DNA of 64,000 nucleotides from Acinetobacter silvestris (lineage in GTDB: Bacteria > Pseudomonadota > Gammaproteobacteria > Pseudomonadales > Moraxellaceae): positions 248,001 to 312,000 of the forward strand of contig NZ_NEGB01000004.1 in assembly GCF_002135235.1 (NCBI RefSeq). The letters are read 5' to 3'. Position numbers and translations under genes: made by a program. Under the pieces are notes generated by a model that searched no databases, was not told the DNA's origin, and saw only the letters and a list, made by a program, of their open reading frames with translations. Positions 28,333 through 38,761 of this stretch are shown piece after piece. How positions within the stretch are numbered: the first letter of the stretch is position 1; each line of letters begins with the position of its first letter.

Positions 28333-28716
28333 TTAAGCACCAACATGGTTACGAATTGCATTTAATAACTCGTCCTTACTAAAAGGTTTAGTCAAATATT
28401 CATCTGACCCAACCACTCTTCCTTTTGCTTGATCAAATAAACCGTCTTTACTTGACAACATAATGACAGGTGTATTTTGATAATTTTGTGAATTTTTAAT
28501 CAAGGCACAAGTTTGATAACCATCAAGACGTGGCATCATAATATCGACAAAAACAATATCTGGATTCGCTTCTGCAATTTTAGAGAGTGCTTCAAACCCA
28601 TCAACAGCAGTCACAACTTCACAGCCTTCACGCTGTAATAAAGTTTCTGCTGTACGACGAATCGTTTTTGAATCATCAATTACCATGACTTTTAGATTTT
28701 GAAATTTATCATCCAT
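28333..28716 (-). CDS. pilG: PilG response regulator
   Basis: A 127-aa stand-alone receiver, first gene of the Pil-Chp operon. VIDDSKTIRR holds the acidic pair, Asp58 in VFVDIMMPRLDG is the phospho-acceptor, and LSSKDG and KPF complete the switch. It would take phosphate from ChpA and stimulate pilus extension and cAMP-linked output. An upstream region of about 270 bp holds the operon promoter, which I could not pin down. Confidence 0.92.
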   Translation of the reverse strand: MDDKFQNLKVMVIDDSKTIRRTAETLLQREGCEVVTAVDGFEALSKIAEANPDIVFVDIMMPRLDGYQTCALIKNSQNYQNTPVIMLSSKDGLFDQAKGRVVGSDEYLTKPFSKDELLNAIRNHVGA

Positions 28717-28986
28717 TTAATGACCCGTCCCCTTAATTTGGATTTGATAGAGCTGAACTCATTTATTTTTTACAATTAATCTCTATTTTTTAACATATAT
28801 ACACCAACTTTATCAATGAACATTTTTCGTTAGCGCCTCGTTTTTTTACATTTGCACTTTTAAAAACCAGTTTTTTTGATAATTTACCCTTTATTTTCGT
28901 ATTTTTATATTTCATACTCTAATTTTAATGCTTAATATGTGTTTATTATTTAGGTAAAAATACTCTTAAAAGTATTTGGGGGAACA

Positions 28987-29613
28987 ATGTTCAATCAAAA
29001 AAATGCATCCTCGTCAAAATATTTTATTTATCCACTCTTCATCATTACAGTATACACCCTGACCAGTTCAGCTTATGCTGCTGAAGCAGTGCAAAAAAAA
29101 TGGTATCGCTATTATGATAAAAACGGTGTAGCCAATATTAGTACATCTGTGACGCCAGCACATATTCGTAATGGCTATGAAGTTTTAGGATCAAATATGC
29201 AGGTGATTCAACGTAATCACGCCTATAATACTGAACAAGATGTCAAACAATCTAACTCTCGAGCCTCTGTTGCTCGCCAAAAAGAACAAGACCTAAAATT
29301 AAAAAGAGCTTATGGCAGTAGTAAAGTTGCTGAAAGTAAACGTAATGAACAATTTGGTAGTATTAAAAAACAAATTGCACTCCAACAAGATCAACTCAAG
29401 CAATTACAAGCCGATCGAATTAATTTTAAACGTCAAGAAATGGAGTACTTCCGCAAAGGCAGCCCTGTTCCTACACAGCTTAAAAATAATATAAAATACA
29501 ATGCTGACAATATTAACAATACCAAATCTACGATTGAATCTTTACACATCAGCTATGGTAATACCCAAGCTTATTACGACGACATTATTCAGCGCCTCAA
29601 AGTGTCTGAATAA
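28987..29613 (+). CDS. Periplasmic DUF4124-like coiled-coil protein
   Basis: A 208-aa exported protein. A signal peptide ends near TSSAYA-AEA (about residue 32). WYRYYDKNGVANISTSVTP and IRNGYEVLG resemble the DUF4124 'Y+W.D.NG' module, and a charged helical segment (about 95-200, including RNEQFGSIKKQIALQQDQLK) looks coiled-coil. GGGGG stands 5 bases before the ATG. It is divergent from pilG. No function is known; an envelope-structural role is a guess. Confidence 0.7.
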   Translation: MFNQKNASSSKYFIYPLFIITVYTLTSSAYAAEAVQKKWYRYYDKNGVANISTSVTPAHIRNGYEVLGSNMQVIQRNHAYNTEQDVKQSNSRASVARQKEQDLKLKRAYGSSKVAESKRNEQFGSIKKQIALQQDQLKQLQADRINFKRQEMEYFRKGSPVPTQLKNNIKYNADNINNTKSTIESLHISYGNTQAYYDDIIQRLKVSE

Positions 29614-30221
29614 TTTTTTCACACATACAATTTACGCTAAAATATGGTTATACATACAAAAAATTCAGTAGATTTATGACGCTCATGCTACTTATTAATA
29701 AGCTTTGTACTTAAATGTAAAAAAACTATTCAAAATTCCAAAAAATAAACTTGAGAAGCACAATTCTTTTAACTAGATTTAGTTAAAGCTCAATAAATCC
29801 ATATGCCTTAAAAAAACAACATTGATAAGAATCAGCTGAAAATCAAAATACCATTCAGATCCAAAAGATAACTAATCAATAGCTATATTACTTAAGAACC
29901 ATAACTAGTCTGTAACTCGCTTAGACCCTAATTTGAATGATCAATAGCGCTCTAGTCATAGCTGTATGTTTCTTGCTTTAAATTTATATAAAACGGTAAA
30001 TAAAGCATTTCCATAACACATGTCGTGACTGGCTGTGTCATCCCCTATGCCCTACGACTCCCCTCACCTCTTTGGATGATTTCAAAAATTTCATATCGTG
30101 ACCATTTCAAAAAATCACATCTTCATAAGATAATTTAACAGAAGGCGACATTATCAAATGTTCGGCGGATTTTTTTAACGTATAATCCCTCTTTAAATCT
30201 AAAAATTTCAGGATAGTTTCC
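29614..30221. other. Long intergenic upstream of proS
   Basis: About 610 bp. A TATAAT at 30181-30186 is a likely -10 box for proS, though no good -35 pairs with it. The rest is AT-rich with stops in every frame. I see no gene or strong hairpin. Confidence 0.45.
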
Positions 30222-31937
30222 ATGCGCGCGAGTCGCTTTTTATTTGCTACGTTAAGAGAAACCCCAAATGATGCTGAAGTTATTTCACATCAACTCATGC
30301 TACGTGCGGGGATGGTTCGTAAATTGGCTTCAGGTTTATACACTTGGTTGCCAATGGGTGTACGTGTGTTAAATAAAGTTGAAGCGATTGTCCGCGAAGA
30401 AATGAATCGTTCTGGCTCACTTGAAGTATTCATGCCAGTGACTCAACCCGCAAGCTTATGGGAAGAATCAGGCCGTTATGTACAATATGGTCCTGAATTA
30501 TTACGTTTCAAAGATCGCCATAACAATGACTTTGTATTGGGTCCTACTCATGAAGAAGTGATTACCGATCTTGCGCGTAACGAATTAAAAAGCTACAAGC
30601 AACTTCCAATTAATTTCTACCAAATTCAAACCAAATTCCGTGACGAAATTCGTCCACGTTTTGGTGTAATGCGTTCACGTGAATTCATCATGAAAGATGC
30701 CTACTCATTCCATGTGAGTCAGGCATCTCTACAAGAGACCTATGATGTGATGTATGACACCTATTGCCGTATCTTCACACGCCTAGGTTTAAATTTCCGC
30801 CCTGTGCAAGCAGATACTGGCTCTATTGGTGGTTCAGGTTCACATGAGTTTCACGTATTAGCTTCAAGTGGCGAAGATGATATCGCATTCTCAACTGAAT
30901 CCAATTACGCAGCTAACGTCGAAATGGCTGAAGCGGTTCTGGTGGGTGAACGTGCAGTAGCAACGCAAGAACTGAAAATTATCGATACACCAAATCAAAA
31001 AACCATTGCTGATGTCTCAGTCTTTTTAAATACAGATCCCGCACAATCGGTAAAAGCATTATTGGTTCAAGGTATTGCCAATGAAAAAGGTCAAGTCCCT
31101 GTCGTTGCATTATTCCTACGTGGTGATCATGAACTCAATGAAATTAAAGCTGAAAAACATCCTTTAATTGCCTCACCACTAGAGTTCGCAACAGAAGCAC
31201 AATTACAAGAAAATGGTTTAACTGCTGGCTTCTGTGGCCCTCAAGGACTCGTAGAGAAAGGCATCACTGTCATCATTGATCGTGCAGCTTCAGTCCTTTC
31301 TGATTTTGTTGCAGGAGCTAATCACATTGATCAGCATGCAACTGGAATTAACTGGGAACGTGATGCCAAGTTTACTGAAGTTTATGACTTACGAAACGTG
31401 GTTGAAGGAGATCCATCTCCGGATGGTAAAGGCACACTGCAAATTAAACGCGGCATTGAAGTGGGTCATATCTTCCAATTGGGTCAAAAGTATTCTGAAG
31501 CCTTAGGTTGCAAAGTTTTAGGTGAAGATGGAAAACCATTAACTGTTACTATGGGCTGTTATGGAATTGGGGTAACCCGCGTCGTTGCATCTGCGATTGA
31601 ACAAAACTTTGATGATAAAGGCATTATCTGGCCTGCTGCGATCGCACCTTTTGACCTTGCAATTGTGCCAATGAATGCGCACAAATCCCCTCGTACTGTA
31701 GAAGCTGCTGAAGCATTGTATGTAGAATTACAGGCAGCCGGCTATGATGTTCTTCTCGATGATCGTAACGAACGTCCAGGCGTTAAGTTCTCTGACTTAG
31801 AGCTCACAGGTATTCCACATCGTATTGTCATTGGTGAAAAAGGTTTGGATGCTGGTACATTTGAATATAAAGGCCGTACTGATGCCGAATCTGTGAATAT
31901 TTCTAAAGCTGAGTTAATGGCTAAATTCTCAAAATAA
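30222..31937 (+). CDS. proS: Prolyl-tRNA synthetase
   Basis: A 571-aa bacterial-type class II synthetase charging tRNA-Pro. N-terminal [20 protein letters not shown], motif 2 region ([20 protein letters not shown]), the inserted editing (INS/YbaK-like) domain around residues 230-380 with [11 protein letters not shown], motif 3 GCYGIGVTR and the anticodon-binding C-terminus are all present. Length is typical (E. coli 572 aa). It is followed by a shared bidirectional terminator. Confidence 0.97.
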   Translation: MRASRFLFATLRETPNDAEVISHQLMLRAGMVRKLASGLYTWLPMGVRVLNKVEAIVREEMNRSGSLEVFMPVTQPASLWEESGRYVQYGPELLRFKDRHNNDFVLGPTHEEVITDLARNELKSYKQLPINFYQIQTKFRDEIRPRFGVMRSREFIMKDAYSFHVSQASLQETYDVMYDTYCRIFTRLGLNFRPVQADTGSIGGSGSHEFHVLASSGEDDIAFSTESNYAANVEMAEAVLVGERAVATQELKIIDTPNQKTIADVSVFLNTDPAQSVKALLVQGIANEKGQVPVVALFLRGDHELNEIKAEKHPLIASPLEFATEAQLQENGLTAGFCGPQGLVEKGITVIIDRAASVLSDFVAGANHIDQHATGINWERDAKFTEVYDLRNVVEGDPSPDGKGTLQIKRGIEVGHIFQLGQKYSEALGCKVLGEDGKPLTVTMGCYGIGVTRVVASAIEQNFDDKGIIWPAAIAPFDLAIVPMNAHKSPRTVEAAEALYVELQAAGYDVLLDDRNERPGVKFSDLELTGIPHRIVIGEKGLDAGTFEYKGRTDAESVNISKAELMAKFSK

Positions 31938-31950
31938 TCAATTGCTTTAA

Positions 31951-31987
31951 GAATAAAAAATCCCACATGAAGTGGGATTTTTTATTC
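31951..31987. terminator. Bidirectional terminator between proS and the secreted-protein cluster
   Basis: GAATAAAAAATCCCAC-ATGAA-GTGGGATTTTTTATTC is a perfect 16-bp stem serving both convergent transcripts. Confidence 0.9.
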
Positions 31988-31998
31988 TCTCTTTAATC

Positions 31999-32943
31999 TT
32001 ACAATCCACTTACTTTTACTTTTAAATCCGTGATTGATGCACCAACAGCTCCCATATTTCCCATAGAGCCATTTTTCAAGCCATTAAAGACATCTGTGCT
32101 GGATGAGTTTAAAGCTCCCAACGTCATACCATTTAATGCTGCATCGAACTTACTGGAGGCACCATTATTACCAAAGACTAAACCATCAGGTTCCACTCCA
32201 GCATAAAAACCATTTAATAAAAAGCCATTTGTTGCATCAGTCGCTTTTAACTGTAAATTAAAAGTTGCGCCTGTATTTCCTGAAAGCAGAGCTATAGGAC
32301 ATCCACCGCCATCATCAGTACCACAAATCGATTGGATTGCTCCACTTAGCACAATCAAATGACTTTGCGGAACATTACCCAATTGAATATTAAATGATGG
32401 TTTATTCGTATTATTAAAATTAATTGCAAAATTATTTGATGCACTACCAATGGTTAATAATTTAGTCACATCACCATTCAGCGTTCCACCAGCGGTAAAA
32501 ATAGACTTTGAGGTTCCACTTATAGAGGTTGAATTCGCTCCGGCAAGATATATAGCAAAAGGGGAAACTTTAATTCCAGTAATATTACTGCCAAAACTTA
32601 ATGCAATATTTGCAAACGGATGTCCGCCTCCACCATCTACATCCATGACCATTTTAAACGTTGAATTTGTATTATTTGCCCCTAAAAAAGTCACATCAAT
32701 TGGAGTATTTGTTGAACCCGCAAGAACAAGAGCTGCTTTGTTTTTATATTGTGTTGGAGTCAAACCATCGGTATCAATGACTGAGACTTGGTCTACTTGA
32801 ATTTTACTGATGTTTATACCCAAATTAATACCATCTTGCCCAGTTGTCTGAGAAAGACTTTGATCATCCAGAGGCTGCATTGCCATGGATAACGGACTGC
32901 ATAGCAATAAAGATACACATCCGAGTATATTTTTTTTCTTCAT
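31999..32943 (-). CDS. Secreted Fil-like protein F (D-x-x-L-x4-G-Q signature)
   Basis: A 314-aa exported protein, last of six related genes. ATG 32943 with AGGA upstream opens MKKKNILGCVSLLLCSPLSM; cleavage near SMA-MQ leaves the mature signature PLDDQSLSQTTGQDGINLGI. The rest is Gly/Asn/Thr-rich and probably beta-strand, ending ITDLKVKVSGL, similar to the end of protein C. One Cys pair (ICGTDDGGGC) may form a disulfide. The signature and setting match proteins annotated as 'putative pilus assembly (Fil)' or DUF6160-like in Acinetobacter. No function is proven. Confidence 0.7.
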   Translation of the reverse strand: MKKKNILGCVSLLLCSPLSMAMQPLDDQSLSQTTGQDGINLGINISKIQVDQVSVIDTDGLTPTQYKNKAALVLAGSTNTPIDVTFLGANNTNSTFKMVMDVDGGGGHPFANIALSFGSNITGIKVSPFAIYLAGANSTSISGTSKSIFTAGGTLNGDVTKLLTIGSASNNFAINFNNTNKPSFNIQLGNVPQSHLIVLSGAIQSICGTDDGGGCPIALLSGNTGATFNLQLKATDATNGFLLNGFYAGVEPDGLVFGNNGASSKFDAALNGMTLGALNSSSTDVFNGLKNGSMGNMGAVGASITDLKVKVSGL

Positions 32944-33059
32944 CGTCCTAGTCCTTAGGAAAATACTTTTAGTTTTACTGACTGTCAAAATGAGTTTAAA
33001 GCGTTTCAAACCCTGATCCAATCAAAAACCGACAAACTGGCAATATCATAAAATGTGCT

Positions 33060-35507
33060 TTAGCGCGGTATAATATTAAATTCACTGGTTAAACGCCCCC
33101 CGGTAATTGCTAGCTCTCCTAAACGAGCACCAGCTCCAGTTTGTGGCGGATACAGATTTAAGTCTCTTGCCCTGAAAACACCTGCTGGATTTTGATCAGG
33201 GTTAAAGATTAAACCTGTATAAAAACCAACTTTACCCAATCCACTTTCTTTGTCTTTACCAATCACAATTGCATTATTAAAACCAAGTTTCCCTGTTAAA
33301 TTATCTAAACCTAAAGTTGAACCATTCACGGGATCACTAATTTGTATAGTATTTCCTGAGCTTGCAAGTGTTAACTCACCAACCACACCCAATCGAGAAC
33401 CCGTTCCGTCACTTTGAATTTCACTATTTGGAATAAGTGATAGATCCATATCTCCACCTAAACGAAGTTTCATACCAAATAATACATTATCGTTTAGAGC
33501 AAAGTTATTATCTGGTGATTTACTTCTACTGGAACAAGCCGATCCAAAGGATGAAATTCCTAAAGCACAAGATTTATAGGTTGTACCTGGTAAATAACCC
33601 GCGGCCACCTCAGCAGCCATAACAATCAGCATGTTTTTTAAACTTAAATTTAAACTGCCATTTTCAACGCCAATATTACCTGTGCCTTTCATCAATAAAT
33701 CAACATTACGTAATCCCATATAGTAATCTGTAGGTTGTACTGCCCCAGACTTGTCTGTATAAGTCCCACCATCAATCACTAAAATAGAGGTTGTCTTATT
33801 TCCTTGATTGATATAATTAGTATTTTTATCAATCCCCTCAGTACTCATAGCCATTGAAAAACCAAGACGTGCTGTCTCACCAGTGGTCGCAACCTGATTT
33901 TTCACACCATTGCCCGTATAGTAATACGCAGTATTTGCTGCTACTTTTGCTCCATACATCGCGATATTAGCGTTCAAATTATAAAATGGTAATGCCAGCC
34001 CCCACTCATTATCCAACCCATCCTTAGTAAATAAGTTGGTAGGATCAATCACTCCTGCACTTGTCGTAAAACGTCCTCGACGAGAAATCGCTTGGAACTC
34101 TCCACCTCGAATACTCGTGACCAGTGCATAGGGATTTGTCGATAATAAATGAATATTTTGCTTATAATCATTCAAAGTGGTCAAATAACTATTATTACCA
34201 AAACGGCTAGTCTGGAAATTATAATTTTCTGGTAATTGTAAAGTTTTTGTATCCACTAAATTGGTATAAATATTACCACTATCAAATGTTCCACGAGTCC
34301 CAGATCTTAATCCGGTCAAATTTCCAAATTCAAAACCATAGGTATTTAATCCAGCTCCACCTATTTCCAAGGTCGTTGCTTTTCCATCAGTACCCAGCAT
34401 CGCATCCTTATCTTTGGTGAAGTCAGCTTTCATACGAAATGCGATACCAGAACTCCCCATAATATTATTATTCGTTGTTCCAGATGGAGAGTCAGCCTTA
34501 CCCAAAAGATCAGTGCTTCCAGTTGAGTCCAATCCTCTTAGTTGAAGATAACCGTTGATCATCCTACCACTTGCTCCCACGCGAATTAGTCCAACTGCTC
34601 CTGTAGGACTATTTGTAGTAGGATCTAATGCATAAGGAGTGACTGAATTCACACCCTTATTCAACATAATTTCAAGATTTAAACCTGCATTCGTGGTTTC
34701 AGAACCGTTACCATAAGTTCCTGTATTTTTAAAACCTATTTTATTGGAAGCAGAATCTGCAACACGGGTAAAATCCACATAACCATATTGGTCATTTGGA
34801 GCCTGTCCAAGACCTGCGTCAGCCGAACTATTCGTTTGAAGCTTCAACCCACTTACTTCATCAACAAATACAAAACCTTTACCATTAAAGTTAAAGTTAA
34901 AGTTTTTAAAAATAAGCTGATTGAGTTGATTATTAACGTTAGTTTGCCCTAAATAAATATTTGCGTTTTTCAACCCTAAAAGCAATTCTGCTTGGCTCGT
35001 TTTACTAAATAAACCATCTCGCGTTTTAAGACCAACATTTAAGTCTGATGTGGTTTGTACAGCAATATTTCCAATTTTATCACTACAATACCCAGTCACA
35101 TCACATATACGAAATGAATCTGCAGTCAGCAATAATGGTGCAACAGCCAAATTAAAATCCAGTCCAGTCTTATTGCCTTCGCTGCCTAAATTAATTTTAT
35201 AATCCATGCCTAGAGGAACACTTAAAGCATTACTCTGCTGAATTTTAACAGTGTCTGCAATAGTCGTCAGTCTTGAATCTGTTGCTCCTGGTGTACCTCG
35301 CCCCACATTATCAGTCCAATACAGGGTATCAATATTTGCCTCTTTAAAGGTTGTAGATATATGCACACCATCTTGACCATTTACATTTCTGAGCTCCCCA
35401 TCACCCAATGCCTCTAAAGCATATGTAGAGCCACTCATAAATATCATGCTGAGCGTTAATGTATTTAAGATAAATCCTTTACCGTGATTTAGTTTTTTAT
35501 TTATCAT
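33060..35507 (-). CDS. Large secreted Fil-like protein E
   Basis: An 815-aa exported protein. The start is ATG 35507 behind AAGGAAAA; a GTG one codon earlier is possible. A signal peptide ends near GSTYA, and the mature end begins LEALGDGELRNVNGQDGVHI, the shared signature. The body is long and beta-rich with repeated G-x-N/D turns (GLKNANIYLGQTN, GLRNVDLLMKGTG) and only a few Cys. It ends FNIIPR with no obvious barrel or anchor. It lies 30 bp after D and 116 bp before F in one likely operon. Confidence 0.7.
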   Translation of the reverse strand: MINKKLNHGKGFILNTLTLSMIFMSGSTYALEALGDGELRNVNGQDGVHISTTFKEANIDTLYWTDNVGRGTPGATDSRLTTIADTVKIQQSNALSVPLGMDYKINLGSEGNKTGLDFNLAVAPLLLTADSFRICDVTGYCSDKIGNIAVQTTSDLNVGLKTRDGLFSKTSQAELLLGLKNANIYLGQTNVNNQLNQLIFKNFNFNFNGKGFVFVDEVSGLKLQTNSSADAGLGQAPNDQYGYVDFTRVADSASNKIGFKNTGTYGNGSETTNAGLNLEIMLNKGVNSVTPYALDPTTNSPTGAVGLIRVGASGRMINGYLQLRGLDSTGSTDLLGKADSPSGTTNNNIMGSSGIAFRMKADFTKDKDAMLGTDGKATTLEIGGAGLNTYGFEFGNLTGLRSGTRGTFDSGNIYTNLVDTKTLQLPENYNFQTSRFGNNSYLTTLNDYKQNIHLLSTNPYALVTSIRGGEFQAISRRGRFTTSAGVIDPTNLFTKDGLDNEWGLALPFYNLNANIAMYGAKVAANTAYYYTGNGVKNQVATTGETARLGFSMAMSTEGIDKNTNYINQGNKTTSILVIDGGTYTDKSGAVQPTDYYMGLRNVDLLMKGTGNIGVENGSLNLSLKNMLIVMAAEVAAGYLPGTTYKSCALGISSFGSACSSRSKSPDNNFALNDNVLFGMKLRLGGDMDLSLIPNSEIQSDGTGSRLGVVGELTLASSGNTIQISDPVNGSTLGLDNLTGKLGFNNAIVIGKDKESGLGKVGFYTGLIFNPDQNPAGVFRARDLNLYPPQTGAGARLGELAITGGRLTSEFNIIPR

Positions 35508-35537
35508 CACATTTTCCTTTTCATATCCATAAACAGA

Positions 35538-36269
35538 CTAGCAGCGTGGATGACTTCCATCACAACTGAAGATCATGACTTTTCCGTTTAAAGCTAAATT
35601 TCCATTCATCATCATACCGGTAAAGCCTGTTTCCTTACCCTGATCGTAAACGGAAGTAGTTCCTACTTTTCCATTCGCGATATCCGTTACTGTCGAGTAG
35701 ACTGAAGCTTTGGTATATCCATAATCTTTAGAACTTGCTCCAACGCCTTCATTATCAGCAGTACTATTAAAAGTATCTTGCTCTATTGAAAGTGCACTAA
35801 AACCATAATTATGTATTTTTATTGGTGATGAGGCTGTATAACCTAACTGAATAGCAGGTTTGATAATTTCTTTACCCTTATACTCACCAGAGTCACTGGT
35901 ATATTTTAAATCCACGCCATCCAAACTTAATTTTTGAATATCAATTGTGCCTTGCACACCCTTAAATACCAACCACAACTTATGACCTGAATTACTATCC
36001 GCAACAGAGAAAATGTTATCTTTATCATTGACACCTTTAGTCACAAAGCGCTTATTTACAGACAAAGCAATTCGACAAAATTCAAGTTTTCCACATAATG
36101 TAGAATCAAAATTACCATCATTTTTTTGATTCAAAGTCAGCTTCAAAGACAAATCTGCACCAGCCTGACCTTCTACTAACTGTAAATCTTGATCTGACAT
36201 TGGTTCTAAAGCAGCTAAAGGAAAACTCATAAAACCCGTTAAAATAAGAAGCAAACTTTTTTTCATCAT
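35538..36269 (-). CDS. Secreted Fil-like protein D with C-terminal CxGSx3C
   Basis: A 243-aa exported protein. The signal peptide MMKKSLLLILTGFMSFPLA precedes LEPMSDQDLQLVEGQAGADL, the shared signature. A Cys pair sits at TLCGKLEFCRI. The protein ends MIFSCDGSHPRC, fitting the same C-x-G-S-x3-C terminus as proteins A and B. AGGGA precedes the tandem ATGs. It lies 11 bp after gene C. Role unknown; a surface or periplasmic structural protein is likely. Confidence 0.7.
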   Translation of the reverse strand: MMKKSLLLILTGFMSFPLAALEPMSDQDLQLVEGQAGADLSLKLTLNQKNDGNFDSTLCGKLEFCRIALSVNKRFVTKGVNDKDNIFSVADSNSGHKLWLVFKGVQGTIDIQKLSLDGVDLKYTSDSGEYKGKEIIKPAIQLGYTASSPIKIHNYGFSALSIEQDTFNSTADNEGVGASSKDYGYTKASVYSTVTDIANGKVGTTSVYDQGKETGFTGMMMNGNLALNGKVMIFSCDGSHPRC

Positions 36270-36280
36270 CTTTTCCCTAT

Positions 36281-38467
36281 TTATAAGCCTTTTGTTGTAA
36301 TTTTCATATGCTGAATCAATAAGCCATCAATAGCAGCTGAACCAAAATTATTTGATGGTATATTTGGAGCAACGTCAGGTTTTACTCCCGGCATATTTGA
36401 AATATTCGGCGTCATACCAACCAATCCCAACGCGCCTGCCGAAGCAGTTTCCCATAAAGCACCGGATGCATTCCAATCTCTATTGCTGTTTGCTGGATCT
36501 TGTGCGGTGGAAGGCTTTGTTCCTGTACAATTATAAGTACAACTTGATGGAACATTTGCCGCGCCAGGTGGAGTTATATAACTCCCAGGATTACCTGCTC
36601 CCACTTTATATTCCCAAGCTCTAACAGTTCCAGTACTGCAACTCCAGACAAGATTACAACTATAAGTCCATGTTCCTATCACTTTCGCTTGTCGGAAGCG
36701 CGATTGTATATCTGTATAAACCCCTGTGATTACATCACCTGTTGAGGTATCCACTAATTTTCCAAATGAAATACCAATCGCTTCTACACCATTATAGGCA
36801 GTAATTTGATTTAACTTATTATCATAAACCGTAGAACCAATCGTAATACTACTATGCGTCGCACTATTCCCCTGAAAACCAGCAATACTGCTGCTACCAC
36901 ATTGATACACATTACAAGTCGAACCCAAATAGGTTTTATCTAAGCCCGTATAATCTGTATAAATTTTCTTATAGATCGTTTCCTTATTTGGGATACGGGC
37001 GACTTCTAAACTAAAGTTTTTGCCATCCGAACCTAAAGTTAAGGGTTGATACGTCGTACCCAAAACCAAGTTAGAGTTTAAGTTATAAATATATATACCT
37101 TCACTCGAGTCAAAATTTGGTGCTCCCCCTCCATTAATGGCTGGGGTATATATATTATTGGTATCAGAGGTTTCACGCGTACTTAGACGGAGCACCTTAT
37201 TGGTTATTTCTGGGCTAGCCGCAGACCATGTCGTGTTTGAAGTATCTGTCGTTGTGCTTTTTCGCACTTGATATTGACAACCACCTGAATAATTAGGAGT
37301 ACCACCTCCTGCATTATTACATGATGCACCACTAGACTTGCCCGTTACCTTATCGAAATCTACTGTTGAGCCATCATGAATCATCGTCCATGCCGACTGA
37401 TTTCTAGTAGTCTGCGTAGTAATTTTCGCTCGTAAATTACTAGAATCACCACTGTTAAATCGCAATACACCAGATGCACCCAACGTATTATTAGAGAAAA
37501 CACTCATTCCACCTGTGTTGGTTGCACCACCCAGCGTTTGAAATAATTGTATACGACTGCCATTAATACTAAATCCATTCCAAATGGCCTGTAAACGCAA
37601 TCTATTCGCTCGGTTTACATCACTCGTACCCGCCATCTGTCCCAATAAATATAAATTAGGGTCACTTTCAGCCTTACTTTGATCCAAAACCAAAGCATCA
37701 GCCCAAGTTGCTAATTTTAAGTTATAGGCATCGGCTCCCTCTATATCCTTTAAAAAATCGACTTTATCCGCAACCTGATACCAATTGCTTGAAGTGTCTG
37801 GTCCATTTGGATCAATTTTTTGATTTTGATATAATACATTTCCATATACATCTTTTTTAGGCTTGCCATCAGTACCGATAATTGCAATTGGATTTGGACG
37901 TGTACTGGTTACTGTTGAACTGCCATATAAAGGAGCTTCTAAAGCAAAATATGGAACTGAACCCGTCTCTGTATTTTTAACTGCACCATTATCTGGAGTA
38001 AATGTGGGTACATTACTCTCTGTTCCCACTTGTAATAACCATGGGTTATCCGCTGTGCCCCAACTTGAAATTTTTGCAGCGGCTTCTGTTGTCGCCAAAC
38101 GACTATTACTATCACCATCCGATTTAGACAATGCTAAACCATATAAGTAAAGATCAGCCTTACCCACAGAATGCCCATCTGGACGATTCAATGCAGTATC
38201 AGACAAGGGACCTGTAGGAAGATAGTGAATATAGCCTGTATCTTTACTCCGATTACTAAACAATTCTGCTTTACTTTCATTTGCTCCGTAACCGCGAAAG
38301 ACCATATAAGCATCTTGCGGAAGTAAAGCAACACCCTCACCAGTTGTATCACTTAAGTTTTCATCCGACAATGCTTCGAGTGCGAAGCAAGGCTGGCTTA
38401 GACATAAACCAATTAAACTCGCCAAAACGGTTTTTTTTAATTCCACCGTATAATGGGATGCCGTCAT
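36281..38467 (-). CDS. Large secreted Fil-like protein C
   Basis: A 728-aa exported protein. ATG 38467 with AAGGAAGG upstream is clearly the start; an upstream in-frame codon would add a basic leader of 30 residues. A signal peptide ends SQPCFA, followed by LEALSDENLSDTTGEGVALL, the shared signature with E for Q. The body is Ser/Thr/Asn-rich with several close Cys pairs (GSTCNVYQCG, SCNLVWSCS, SCTYNCTG) suggesting disulfides outside the cytoplasm. It ends IQHMKITTKGL. First gene of the C-D-E-F run. Confidence 0.7.
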   Translation of the reverse strand: MTASHYTVELKKTVLASLIGLCLSQPCFALEALSDENLSDTTGEGVALLPQDAYMVFRGYGANESKAELFSNRSKDTGYIHYLPTGPLSDTALNRPDGHSVGKADLYLYGLALSKSDGDSNSRLATTEAAAKISSWGTADNPWLLQVGTESNVPTFTPDNGAVKNTETGSVPYFALEAPLYGSSTVTSTRPNPIAIIGTDGKPKKDVYGNVLYQNQKIDPNGPDTSSNWYQVADKVDFLKDIEGADAYNLKLATWADALVLDQSKAESDPNLYLLGQMAGTSDVNRANRLRLQAIWNGFSINGSRIQLFQTLGGATNTGGMSVFSNNTLGASGVLRFNSGDSSNLRAKITTQTTRNQSAWTMIHDGSTVDFDKVTGKSSGASCNNAGGGTPNYSGGCQYQVRKSTTTDTSNTTWSAASPEITNKVLRLSTRETSDTNNIYTPAINGGGAPNFDSSEGIYIYNLNSNLVLGTTYQPLTLGSDGKNFSLEVARIPNKETIYKKIYTDYTGLDKTYLGSTCNVYQCGSSSIAGFQGNSATHSSITIGSTVYDNKLNQITAYNGVEAIGISFGKLVDTSTGDVITGVYTDIQSRFRQAKVIGTWTYSCNLVWSCSTGTVRAWEYKVGAGNPGSYITPPGAANVPSSCTYNCTGTKPSTAQDPANSNRDWNASGALWETASAGALGLVGMTPNISNMPGVKPDVAPNIPSNNFGSAAIDGLLIQHMKITTKGL

Positions 38468-38719
38468 CTTGACCTTCCTTTTTTTTATACGGCGCTCCGC
38501 ACCATATCTTTTATTTACTATTCCTACAATCTGTCGAAATTTAGCCCTCAATTTCAACCAGTCTTTATATTCTTATCACTGTCCATAATAGGTAATTTTT
38601 CTTTTGTTGGCAAAGTAAAAGCAATAACAACAATAAAAATCCGATAAACGCCAACTCCTAAACAATATGACACTGTATTTAGCAATATACCAGCTCTACA
38701 CCCTCCTCACCTTCTGAAT

Positions 38720-38741
38720 AAAAAAGCGACTTAAAAGCCGC
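38720..38741 (-). terminator. Terminator of gene B
   Basis: On the minus strand GCGGCTT and AAGTCGC pair with one mismatch, followed by TTTTTTA. Confidence 0.65.
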
Positions 38742-38761
38742 CTCTTCCCATAAAACCAAAA

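Noticed and set aside
32450..38647. Plus-strand frames of 60-116 codons opposite the secreted-protein genes
   Set aside because: They are shadows of the minus-strand genes, with no ribosome sites and no recognisable products.
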